DNA from: Hysterangium stoloniferum
Lineage: Eukaryota > Basidiomycota > Agaricomycetes > Hysterangiales > Hysterangiaceae
DNA length: 64,000 bases
Direction of reading: 5' to 3'
NCBI GenBank assembly: GCA_015178975.1
Contig: WHVD01000175.1
Location: 100,674 to 164,673, forward strand
The translations under genes were made by a program, and so were the position numbers. Of the stretch, positions 23,322-34,045 are shown one piece after another. The notes beneath the pieces were generated by a model. It saw only the letters and a list, made by a program, of their open reading frames with translations, was not told the DNA's origin and searched no databases. Within the stretch, counting starts at the first letter, position 1. Each line of letters starts with the position of its first letter.

Positions 23322-23619
23322 GGTGGTGATGTGGTGGACAGATTTCTCTGGAAAGCCGTGACGCACCAACGAGTCACATGTCACGGTGACATACCCAAAT
23401 TATTATGGAGCTTAAAATCCGACCGAAGGCCAGCACCTATCATGTAACAAGTTCACACGAGTCGAGTCGTTAAGTCTCTTAACTCCGATATTTTAAGCCT
23501 TTGGGTGTCAAAATTCACTAATCGCTTAAAATTGGGACACTCAAACACCCACTCTAACCCCAGTTCCCTAGCCAACCGTTTTCGTTTTAAAAAAAAGCAA
23601 GTCACGTTCCAATAACTTT
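23322..23619. other. Promoter-side flank of kinase-like gene
   Basis: No coding signal is recognised. It lies between the minus-strand start at 23321 and the poly(T) that marks the LINE tail, so it should hold the gene's promoter. No TATA element stands out. Confidence 0.35.
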
Positions 23620-24320
23620 TTTTTTTTTTTGATATATTTGTATCCCGCTTCAAGCAACAATGGCTAACTGCGGCTAGGGGGTGAAAAGGCTCCCAGAGAA
23701 ACTATGCTACGGTGGTAAGAAGTTCCGAGTGAGCTACGTGTCTACGATGGATTTTAGAGGGCTGGAGTCAGGGTGGGGACGGCGTAAGTCAGCGTGCGGA
23801 GTCGGTTGTAGCTAGGAGGAGAAAGGAGAAGAAGACCGGGGAAGGGATATGTACATCGGCCATGACGTTCAGGGACAATCTGTTGTGGAGGGATTGTGGG
23901 AGAGGTGTGGGGCGAGCGGGGGAGTTGGTGTCGCAACGGAACCAGGTGGCTCTAAGGGGGTTCGTAGGGTCGTGGTGCAAAGGCAGAGGTTTGGCAGATA
24001 AATTTTGCAACTGCTCTGAGCCCAGACTTTGTACCCAGCAGAAAGGCCAGATCAAGACCGCGTGAGACCTTTCGTAGGGGCCCACGCCAGTCTTCGTAAA
24101 GGGGGCAACTCGTTAAGATGTGGTCGCGCGTTTGGAGGGGTGCATATCCACAGGGGCATGCAGTGGGCAGGTTGGGGAGGAAGCGGTTGTAGTATTCCCC
24201 AAAGAAGCCGTGCCCAAAGATTGCTTGAATGAGGCGAGTGTGCTGTGCACGGGAACCAGTGAAACTCATGTGGATGGCAGGTATCACACGCGTCTGCCAC
24301 GTTCTTAGCACTCACCACCA
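23620..24320 (-). pseudogene. LINE 3' end with poly(A) tail, 5'-truncated
   Basis: The minus frame 24311-23952 gives HTRLIQAIFGHGFFGEYYNR, then CPCGYAPLQTRDHILTSCPL. This is the Cys/His block (CxCG...TxxHxLxxCP) typical of the far C-terminus of fungal Tad-like LINE reverse transcriptases. A run of T (about 23619-23632) at the low-coordinate side reads as a poly(A) tail on the minus strand, placing the 3' end there. The remainder of ORF2 is missing, as expected for target-primed reverse transcription that stopped early. No target duplication was found. The 5' boundary falls just before the NLR pseudogene. Confidence 0.75.
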
Positions 24321-24334
24321 CCATACCATTTTAG

Positions 24335-26450
24335 CATGCCATTTTTTTCGAAGCTGGGCCATCGCTTTGCTAGAATAAAATTAACAAGTGCTGATTCTCT
24401 TGATGTCGTGAAGGAACCGGGGGGTACCTACAATAATCCCGGTTTTGTACTTGCACCAGGGACTAGCCCTCTATTGAGTGAGTGATCCAGTTTCAAACAT
24501 ATAAGTCAATATCCGATACCTAACATTTTCCGCATTTATAGTATTGTCGCCATTCATGGGTTCGATGGGCATCGCGAAAAGTCCTGGACAGCCGATAATG
24601 GGAAGCTCTGGCTCCGGGACTTTCTCCCGCGGACAATACCTACAGTGCGGATTTTGTCGTACGGTTACGATGCCTACACAATTGTCTGAACAAACTCTAT
24701 ATGGTCATGCACAGGATTTCCTTGCACGACTTTCCATGTTTAGGGAAACAGACGAAACTAAGGTTCACTGACTGAAAATCACTGTTGTTTGTCTTGAGTG
24801 CTGATGATTGTTTCCTATTTTCCATAGGACCGCCCAATAATCTTCATTGCACATAGCCTAGGCCGCATTATTCTTAAGAGTGTACGTCACCTCAAAATAA
24901 ATAAAAACTGTCTGCTACGTTTTCTTCATGCTTGGGAACAGGCCCTAATACAAGCATATGTTGCCAATGAAGGGCACCTTCTGCCACGTAAATGGATCTA
25001 TTTGTCAACATATGGCATTGTCTTCCTTGGTACACCCCACCAAGGTACAGACATAGTGTACAAACTTGTTTCATTATGCAGCCGCCCAAACAATATCTTG
25101 TTGAGGCATTTAACTACTCACTCTGAACTATTACAGCAACAAATATCCGATTTTAATGCCATCACTGCCCGTTTTCACATGAAGTTTTTCTATGAAACTT
25201 TACCTACTACTCTCCCGTCTGCAATTGTGAGTTTGGGGATTCTAATATACCTCGCAAATATGCTAAATTATAGTGTGCATGCAGATTGTTCCCAAAGCAT
25301 CTGCCATCTTGCCTGGGGCTGTGAATATAGAACCAATAAGCATAAGGATCACACTGGGATGTCCAAATTTCAGTCTGTTGATGATAGTGACTATGAGTCT
25401 GTATTGTGTGTGGTACAAGATATGGTGCTCCAGTGGCAGTTCGAGGACAATGGACTAAATTTAATCAGTGAAGTGGTGTGTCACCATGAATAAACTTGCA
25501 CAGGCTAATATTATTGAACAGAGGATAACCCCAAACCCATATACATGTCCAAGCAATGTTTTAGTCCAAGATTTGTGGGACAGGAGATATCTCACAAGAC
25601 TCCCAAATTTTTTTGTGCCTGAGAACTCCCATCCAGTGCACAATTATTTCCTTTTGTATGGTATGGGAGGGATTGGCAAAAGATTTGTTTGAAATTCATT
25701 GAAGAAGAGCTGCTTAGCAATGACTGGTAAGCTGGTAACACTTTGCTTATTCTCACCAACACTCACAGTAGTGTATCAAGTCACTTTTGGGGGATATTTT
25801 GGATAGATGGCACAAATACAGAAACCTTAACAAGAGGTTTTTCAAGCATTGCTGATAATCCTGAAGCCAAATCTAAGGGTATTGAAAAGTCTCCAGAGGG
25901 AGTTTTGAGGTGGCTTACAGCCATTCAAAAGAAATGTCTCATCTTTGACAATGCTGATGGAATGGATGGAGTTGTTAAAGACTATTTGCAACAGATGTGT
26001 CAGATTCATGTCTTAATTACTAGCTGTAATCCTGGACTGGCTAGGCATGTTACAGACTCATTGGAGATTCTCTCAGAAGAGTGATCATGCACTTGTCCTC
26101 TTTCAAGCTGCTGCTAAATTGGACAATAAATCAAATACCATCCCAAAGGAATTGTTAGAGAAGATTGTTGCTAAACTTGGCTTCTTGCCTCTTGCAATTG
26201 ATATTGCTGGAGCAGTCATTTCAACTGGACTCTGTGGAGTGACAGAGTATCTAATTATGCATGAAAAATATCATACAGATATTTTTGATGCAAACAACCC
26301 ATCAATGAAAGGGGCACTAGGATATAATCACTGTTTATAGTACTTTAAGGCTGTCATATGATCTGATTGAAAAGCAGGCCAGATTATTAAAAGGTGCACA
26401 AGATGCATTATTCATTTTGAAAGTTCTGGATTTCTTTCATCATTAGAATA
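24335..26450 (+). pseudogene. NLR-type STAND protein: lipase-like + NB-ARC
   Basis: The exon at about 24340-24480 reads RIKLTSADSLDVVKEPGG. After an intron ending TTATAG (24540) come IVAIHGFDGHREKSW and WLRDFLP. After a second intron ending CCATAG (24827) come DRPIIFIAHSLGRIILK (lipase-type nucleophile in HSLG) and GIVFLGTPHQGTD. The NB-ARC follows with LLYGMGGIGKR (25655-25686, P-loop) and CLIFDNADGMD (Walker B), then LGFLPLAIDIAGAVIST (GLPLA-like). Fungal NLRs with a DUF676/SesB-like N-domain have this order and are linked to incompatibility and cell death. Frameshifts near 24670 and 25255, stop at 25690 and TGA at 26082-26084 break it. No repeat domain is identifiable after 26450. Confidence 0.8.
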
Positions 26451-26766
26451 TCATGGAAAGTATTTCAAATGAGCTGTACAATTCCCATTAGCAAATACAT
26501 ATGATGGAAGATTGCAAACTACTTCATCAGACCTTCCAAGTCAATTATTCAGATCTTAAGATTCCTGTTATACATACATATACATATGTACAGTATGTAC
26601 CTTGTTCAACCATTTCACAGAATGTTGGTAGTCTGGATGGACCCAACTTTTCTGAATTATTTCCTAGATATAAAAATTAAATATGATTTCACAGAAGTGA
26701 GAACAATAAATATGATGTTTTCATATATACAAACTTCAAATCCTTAATCAGTCTAAACCTTCTAAA
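26451..26766. other. Decayed 3' flank of NLR pseudogene
   Basis: No motif or long frame. It could be remains of the NLR C-terminal region. A repeated ATACATAC run lies near 26570-26600. Confidence 0.35.
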
Positions 26767-26983
26767 CCCATTGTCAGGAACCAGAAAACCCCCCAGCCTC
26801 CGGGCCCCTGGACCCCATCCTACATGCTCCCGACCCTCTATATTGTATAGTTACAACCGGAGTTCCCGTAGGAGCCTGCACGTTAACTTGTTTATGCCTG
26901 ACTCTCTGTATGCACCCCACCTGTCTGTACCTAACCCTCTGTGTCTCATACACCAGCCTTCAGACTCCACCGGACTCTGGACT

Positions 26984-28919
26984 CTGCCTGTTATGTATTT
27001 CTAAGCTTTTTCCGATTTTTTAAACAATTTCCCCTAACAAATTGCGAAAACAAATATTTAAATGTAATTATATCGCGACGAAAAAATTGTACTATATTTG
27101 CTTGATTTATCTTGAATTTATACAATTTATTTTGTATTTTTAACATATAAACTGAGCAAGTTATTAAATTTTTATCTTTTATTCTTTTTTGATTAATATG
27201 TCGGTGACTCAGCGCTTAGTCACAATGCGCGAAAAGATCATGTGATATTCACATGGTATTTCAAACTCCAACACCGACAAAACGCAATTTGAAATACTCA
27301 CGCATTATCAAGGCAAAATATATATATTTTTATATTATTATAATAAAATATTATATTTATAACTAACTAAAAGTAAATATAATAATTATATAATAATATA
27401 AAACTGACCTGGCCTTTATTACAAGGCGCGCGGGAAAATCGTCACAACGAGTGACAACCATCACAACAGGTGACAGTTGTCACAAGGGCGCACGACGGTC
27501 ACACAGGCGCGCGACTGTCACAGCGCGTGACAGTCACAAGACGCGAAGGATGTCATGCGCGCGCACAGGCGCGAGAGCATTATATAATCATATATGCTAC
27601 TTCAGCAAAAACCGGAAATCTCTGGAACATTCCAGTGGCTTCCAAAGGAATAGTAGATAGTAGATACTAATAATAGATAGAATATTGTAGAATATTCTAT
27701 AAGATTCCAGTAAGTTCTATTATGCCAAGAATATTCTATAGTGTCTTAGAAGTAGTTAGAACCTTCCACTATGCTCTAGAAAATTCTAGAAAATTCTAAA
27801 TGACATCATTCCTTCCAGAATGACATCATTCAATCTTCTAGAATCTTCTAAATGTCTCAGACTAAAATGTATATAAGGAGCTCAGCTCCAGCCTTGAATC
27901 AATATCAATCTTTACTACATTTTATCAGCCACATCAGTGTGCCACTGCAGCAAGCAGTTTATTCCACCCCTTGTTGGGCTGTTGGACAAATAAATACAAA
28001 TACTTAGTCACCTCTAGTTGAGCTGCTGACCTAAGTTATCTCAGGATTCCCTTTGTCACCTCTTGTTGAGCTTCTGACAATAGTCCTAACCCCCTGGTCA
28101 CTCTTCTGACTAATCAGGATTCCCTGCCACCTCTTGTTGAGCTTCTGGTATTAATCCTTTATACTATAGTCATCTCTTAATTGAGTACCGATTATTAGTT
28201 TTCTTTACATTGTTATTTGTAATCTAAAACTTCAGTCACCTCTTGTTGAGTAATTTGACTGTTAAATACATTGCAAATAATCCCTCTACATTGTTATTCG
28301 TAGTTTAAGACTTCAGTCACCTCTTGTTGAGTAATTTGACTGTTTATTCCATTACAAATAATCCCTGTTCTATTTGCTCATTTATTGTGAATCAGTAAAG
28401 CATATTCACATAAATAAATACTGAGAATATCCTTGCAAGATCCTTAAGACTACATTAAGATCCTGATAAGTTAATATCACAGTAGACCCTGTAGGTTAGT
28501 GTAAATAAAGCATATATTAGCCAAAATAGTGTTTTATTCTATATCTAATCTTTTGACCTGTTTATAAATATTTTTACTGTTTGAAAAATAGTATAAAATA
28601 TATATAAACTAGCTAGCATTGAAGTTAAATCTAGCTTTGGAATCAGTAAATTGTTATTCTTATTTTAGTAGTTGTTATCACAGAAAAAGAACAAGCTTGC
28701 ACAAGCAGCTCTCAAAACCTTCTTTGCAAAGTTGGGTGCATATATTCAAGTAAACTCTTGACTTCAGGGGTTCTAAGTCTATTTAGGCTGCCACTGATTA
28801 ATATCGAATGCTTGAATTATTTTACCTTGCAGTGAATTGAGTATTTGCACATTTTGATAGAGCATTGGACTCCTTTTTCAGAAAATAGTATTAAAGTAAG
28901 ACTAATACATTACACTGCC
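26984..28919 (+). mobile_element. Solo LTR (family A, copy 1), target duplication CTGCC
   Basis: The element 26989-28914 (1926 bp) begins TGTTATGTATTTC and ends AATACATTACA. CTGCC flanks it at 26984-26988 and 28915-28919. A promoter-like TATATAAGGAGCTCAGCTCC is at about 27871-27890. It is inserted in the outer family B LTR. Copy 2 lies at 31547-33398 in the opposite orientation with a different target duplication, so the two are independent insertions. Confidence 0.88.
27960..28345 (+). repeat. LTR-internal repeat, core CACCTCTTGTTGAG
   Basis: Seven to eight diverged copies of CACCTCTTGTTGAGCTTCTG occur at irregular 40-85 bp spacing. Copy 2 of the LTR retains the reverse-complement set at about 32115-32500. 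Just upstream (27445-27545) is a second repeat block of GTGACA motifs. Confidence 0.75.
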
Positions 28920-29869
28920 CTATATACATCGGACACTCTGTGTCTTATGTACCTGTCACCGGACTCTGACTGGACTCCTGGAACCCCTCTAACAGAGCAT
29001 AGAACCCTGCTCCTGTTATGATCTGTCTCTGCATCTCATACACCAGTTATCAGAAAACCCACCGGACTCCACCGGACCTCCTTCACATCAAGCCTGTCTA
29101 TACCTGACACTATCTTGTGCACCAATTCACCAGACTCTGACCGGACTTCCGGAACCCCTCTAACTGAGCCCCACTCCAGTTATGGTTAAATGACCTGTCA
29201 TGATTTGTTCTCCGCCCCCATTCCGTTCCGTCCCTAATTCCCAATTTAGTATTTACTTGTTTGGTTTTATGTTTAATAGTTCTGCCTCTTATTAATACCA
29301 GATTTGGTATTATTACATTTCACAGTCTATATATAAGTCTGCTATATTCATGTACTTAGAATCCAGTTTCAATCTCGAACTAGTTTTCCCCTGAACAAGT
29401 CTGACCCTCAAACAAGTCTTCCCTCGATCCCAGCCTCTAGTCCTCTTGTCTGTCTGTAGGCTCAATTCCTGGAACTCCCATGGGAACTCCGGAATCTACA
29501 GTGACTCAAAAAACCCTTCCAATGTTTGGTACTTCAGATGTATATCCTTGATAACTCAGAGGATAAAAATGCAGAAATATCAAAAGTATTTGTGAGCATG
29601 CTCTATGATATATAGATTGTGGAAATACAATTTCATTACATAAGCTCCAAATATGGAAATACTACAAATATATATATACAGGAGACTCATTGGAAGGGTT
29701 TTTTGGCTGGCAGCCTTGATGACTATAAATGCTTATAGTCATGTGACCTTGTTGATTGTTCACCTCCAACTGGGTCCTATCAACAAAATCACATGATGTC
29801 ACATGATGTCACATGACCACATTGTGCTGGAGTATAAATACATGGCCTTTAGCAACTAGCAATGTCCCA

Positions 29870-30205
29870 ATTCCCAAAATGTGCACTTTGTCTCTTGCCA
29901 GCCAGAATCATATCCTCTCACTGCTTGATGCTGGCCATACAGCTAGCCACATTGCAGCTCCTACTGGTTATGGTATTGGCACAGTCTTTAGACTTTACTC
30001 CAAGCATTGTTGTCATCTCTCTAAGTCTATTGGTGGTCACCCCTCCAAGCTTTCCCCTACCAATATTCACTATGCACAGCATCTCATCAGCTCTGGGAAG
30101 GCTGACACTGCTTTTGATGTGGCCAAAGCTCTTAAGAATGTCACCAACCAGTCCATCTGTACCCAAACTGTGTGCAATAGTCTCAATATGGTTGGGGGTG
30201 CCACA
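29870..30205 (+). pseudogene. Tc1-type transposase, DNA-binding part
   Basis: The frame open from 29813 reads ILSLLDAGHTASHIAAPTGY, GIGTVFRLYSKHC, GGHPSKLSP and QTVCNSLN. This matches the paired helix-turn-helix region of Tc1 transposases (first HTH, GRP-like hinge replaced by GHPSKL, second HTH). The start is uncertain: MCTLSLASQ at 29880 is a reasonable initiator. Coding stops matching at about 30200, where a third copy of the terminal repeat begins. Confidence 0.75.
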
Positions 30206-30398
30206 ATAACCCTTTCAATGTTTGGTACTTCAGATTTACATCCCTGATAACTCAGAGAATAAAAATGCAAAAATATCAAAGATATTTGTGAATATGCTCT
30301 ATCATATCTATATTACGGAAATACAGTGCAATTACATAAGCTCCAAATATGGAGATACTACAAATATTTATATATAGGAGACTCATTGGAAGGGACTT
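30206..30398 (+). repeat. Third terminal-repeat copy inside the transposase gene
   Basis: ACCCTTTCAATGTTTGGTAC to GACTCATTGGAAGGGACT duplicates the inner part of the left terminal repeat (29512-29700) almost base for base. It replaces about 110 codons of transposase, including the first catalytic Asp region, so insertion was accompanied by deletion. Confidence 0.85.
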
Positions 30399-30399
30399 T

Positions 30400-30863
30400 T
30401 TGTGAGGTTTGGAGATGGATTTGTGATATTATGGGGCTACATGCTGTGGGAAGGACCTGGGTATTCTTTCAAGATAGATAAGAGGATGGATGGGTACCTT
30501 TATCTCAAGATTATGGAGGAGAATCTTCAAGCCAGCCTCAGCTATTATGGAAAATATGTGGGTAATGGTAATGTCATCTTTCAGCAAGATCATGACCCTG
30601 AACACACCTGCAAGAAGGCCCAGACTTTGTTTCAAGATAATGATTTTAATGTCCTCCCATGGCCAGCACATTTTCCAGACCTCAACCCCATTGAATACTT
30701 GTGGGATCATAAATAGAGGAGGCTAAGGGAGACTGGAGTTGTGGGAGAGGGTGGAGGAGGAGTGGAACAAGATTGATGTAGAGGTGTGTCAGAATTTGAT
30801 TGAGAGTATGCCTAGAAGGGTTTCAGGTATGTTGAAGGCAAAGGACAGCCATACTAAGTACTG
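30400..30863 (+). pseudogene. Tc1-type transposase, catalytic C-terminus
   Basis: The frame starting near 30402 reads VILWGYMLWEGPGY, NVIFQQDHDPEHTCKKAQ and WPAHFPDLNPIEYLWD. The Asp of QQDHDP and the Glu of NPIE are separated by 34 residues, giving the D34E of the Tc1 group. A TAG follows at 30714-30716. Homologous sequence continues in other frames to SGMLKAKDSHTKY at about 30861, so frameshifts have also occurred. Confidence 0.85.
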
Positions 30864-31541
30864 AATATTAGTAGTTTTGTGGGTCAGAGTTGTCAGCCAA
30901 AAAACCCTTCCAATAAGTCTCCTGTATATATATATTTGTACTATTTCCATATTTGGAGCTTATGTAATGGCATTGTATTTCAACAATCTAGATATGATAG
31001 AGCATATTCACAAATATTTTTGAAATTTTTGAAATTTTCTCCTCTGAGTTATCAAGGATATACAGCTGAAGTACCAAACATTGGAAGGGTTTTTTGAGTC
31101 ACTGTATATCTCCTTGTATGCATTCTGTCAGTTTGAAATATGGATACCCAAATGAGTGTATGAGGGTGCAGTCCATAAGCTGAAGCCAAGTCCATCTCAG
31201 TGGTACTCATTCTCTGGTAACTATTCTGATACACCTGTCTCGTACTACTAATATCCCCAGAACTTTCCCTGGACTTATTACCTGGGGAGTCCATGGGACT
31301 ATTACTGGGAAAGTGTGTGTTGGGAATATAGTTACCGGAGAAACCTCTGCCCAACTATGTATCTGTGGAGCATTTGTTCGGTAACTTAACACCCATCCAT
31401 ATTGTCCAAATCATTCAGACTTATTATATATACATGTACCTACTAAGTCCTCCTTAATGGCAACATGCAAATTTTAAGTCCTGAATAGCTCAATTAAATT
31501 TCTTTTTCTACACATAAGATAGCTTGGTTGGTGAGGTGATA

Positions 31542-33403
31542 GGTATTGTAATGTATTAGCCTTATTTTAATACTATTTTCTGAAAAAGGAGTCCAATGCT
31601 CTATCAAAATGTGCAAATACTCAATTCACTGCAAGGTAAAATAATTTAAGTATTTGATATTAATCAGTGGCAGGCTAAATAGACTTAGAACCCCTGAAGT
31701 CAAGAGTTTACTTGAATATATGCACCCAACTTTGCAAAGAAGGTTTTGAGAGCTGCTTGTGCAAGCTTGTTCTTTTTCTGTGACAACAACTACTAAAATA
31801 AGAATAACAATTTACTGATTCCAAAGCTAGATTTAACTTCAATACTAGCTAGTTTATATATACTTTATACTATTTATCAAACAGTAGAAATATTTATAAA
31901 CAGGTCAAAAGATTAGATATAGAATAAAACACTATTTGGCTAATATATGCTTTATTTACACAAACCTACAAGGTCTACTGTGATATTAACTTATCAGGAT
32001 CTTAATGTAGTCTTAGGATCTTGCAAGGATATTCTCAGTATTTGTTTATGTGAATATGCTTTACTGATTCACAATGAATGAACAATAGAACAAGGATTAT
32101 TTGTAATGCAATAAACAGTCAAATTACTCAACTAGAGGTGACTGAAGTCTTAAACTACAAATAACAATGTAAGGAAAACTAATAATCAGTACTCAATTAA
32201 GAGATGACTATAGTATGAGATTATTTATATATTATTAGTTGATAATCAACAACTCTAACTGAGGTGGAAATAATATATAAAAGATGGCCAACTATTCAAT
32301 TAAGAAGTGGCAAGGGGGAACAAAAGTCAACACCTCAGATTGAGGTGACAGGGGGAACAGCAGATCAGTCAACAGCTCAGATTGAGGTGACAAGGGATCT
32401 GATTGGGCCAACAACTCTGATAGAGGTGGCAAGGGTTTCCAACAGCTTAGATAGAGGTGGAATTAGATGTCCAACTGCCCAGATAGGGGTGGAGTAGCCT
32501 GCTTGCTGCAGTGACACACAGATGTGTGGGTTGATGTGATGATTTGATTGATTGGTTTTGATTTATTCAAGGCTGGAGCTGAGCTCCTTATATACATTTT
32601 GGTCTGAGACATTTAGAAGATTCTAGAAGATTGAATGATGTCATTTAGAATTTTCTAGAATTTTCTAGAGCATTGTGGGAAGTTCTAACTACTTCTAAGA
32701 CACTATAGAATATTCTTGGCATAATAGAACATTCTGGAAACTTACAGAATATTCTACAATATTCTATCTATTATTAGTACCTATTAACTACTATTCTTTT
32801 GGCAGCCACTGGAATATTCCGGGGAATTTCCGGTTTTTGCTGTAGTAGCATATATGATTATATAATGCTCTCCAGCCTGTGTGCGCATGACACCTTTCGT
32901 GTCTTGTGACTGTCACGTGTTGTGACAGTTGCGTGCCCTTGTGACAACTGTCACCTGTTGTGACAGCTGTCACTCGTTGTGTTTCCCGCGTGCTGTATAA
33001 TAAACACAGGTGGCTGGCTTTATATTATTATAATTATTATAATTGTTTTTAGTTAGTTATAAATATATATATTACCTTGGTTATGCACGATTATTTCACA
33101 TCGTGTTTTGTCAGCGTCGGAGTTTGAAATGTCATGTGAATGTCACATGATTACTCGCGCGTTGTGAATAAGCGCTGAGTTGCCGACATATTAATCAAAA
33201 AAGAATAAACATTAGAAATTCAATATCTTGCTCAATTTATAGGATAAAAATACAAAATAAATTGTATAAATTCAAGATAAATCAGACAAATATTGTAAAA
33301 TTTTGTCATCGCAATATAAATACATTTAACCTCTCTTTTTCGCAATTTGTTGGGGGAGATTGGTTTAAAAAATGGAAAAAACCTAAAAATACATAACAGG
33401 TAT
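31542..33403 (-). mobile_element. Solo LTR (family A, copy 2), target duplication GGTAT
   Basis: The element 31547-33398 (1852 bp) reads on the minus strand TGTTATGTATTTTTAGG...AATACATTACA. GGTAT is at 31542-31546 and 33399-33403. It aligns along its length with copy 1 in inverted orientation, with many substitutions and small gaps. It lies outside the family B LTR, 150 bp beyond its end. Confidence 0.88.
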
Positions 33404-33802
33404 GATGCTGCATATAAAGCTATTACAAAGATATTGTGAAGCTTTGACATTACCTACACCAACTTTTAATGAAGTTCCTGGTCATTAAAGGAGTAGAGGT
33501 TATTATTAAATCATATTATATCTTTCACTGCCATCATCCCTTGAGAATGAATTTCTACCTGCATATATTGAAGCAGTGTGACTGATCTGTCACACTCACC
33601 TTGCATTTTCATCGCATCAACCATTATCTATACCACACCGAGTTTGGGCACTGCTTTCCATAACTGTATCTCATTGGTTGCAAAAGTGCATTGAGGTCAG
33701 CTGCATCCAATTCAAAGGGAGGGGGGGACAGGTTCGTGTTGTTGCACCTACCCTTCTTCATATTTCAGTCAGAGCGTGTGTCCCAAACACAACCTTCCAT
33801 AC
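33404..33802. other. Unassigned spacer
   Basis: No recognised gene. A frame opening at 33678/33691 continues into the hexanucleotide repeat, but its N-terminal part has no motif. Confidence 0.35.
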
Positions 33803-34045
33803 TGCAGCCACAATCACAATCACAACCACAACCACAACCACAACCACAACCACAATCACAACCACAACCACACCCACAATCACAATCACAATCACAATCA
33901 CAACCACACCCACACCCACAATCACAGTCACAATCACAACCACAACCACAACCACAATCCCAACCACAATCCCAACCACACTCCCAACCACAATCCCAAC
34001 CACAATCCCAATCCCAACCACAACCACAACCACAATCACAGTCCT
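33803..34045 (+). repeat. Imperfect CACAAY/CCCAAY hexanucleotide repeat
   Basis: About 40 copies of 6-bp units CACAAC, CACAAT and CCCAAT. Because 6 is a multiple of 3, all frames stay open, giving Gln/Pro, His/Asn or Thr/Ile tracts. I therefore do not treat the long frames here as genes. Confidence 0.9.

Larger units (their letters stand above)
29499..31104 (+). mobile_element. Tc1/mariner element (DD34E type), internally rearranged
   Basis: 1606 bp bounded by TA at 29497-29498 and 31105-31106. The ends start CAGTGACTCAAAAAACCC in inverted orientation. The terminal inverted repeats are long (about 210 bp), and each contains AACCCTTCCAAT near its outer edge and ATTGGAAGGGTT near its inner edge. 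The element carries both ends of a transposase gene but not its middle, so it can only have moved with help in trans. It is nested in the outer LTR. Confidence 0.88.
26767..31396. mobile_element. Outer solo LTR (family B) containing two nested insertions
   Basis: CCCAT at 26767-26771 and 31392-31396 bracket a segment that starts TGTCAGGAACC and ends TTAACA. Subtracting a nested solo LTR with its duplication (1931 bp) and a Tc1 element with its TA (1608 bp) leaves about 1.08 kb, a normal LTR size. TATA-like TCTATATATAAGTC lies at about 29323-29336. The order of events follows from nesting: the outer LTR is oldest. The pieces 26772-26988, 28915-29498 and 31105-31391 belong to it. Confidence 0.65.

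Noticed and set aside
26984-33403. A single large transposon with ~1.9-kb terminal inverted repeats
   Set aside because: Each arm has its own distinct 5-bp target duplication and LTR-type TG...CA ends, so two solo LTRs explain it better.
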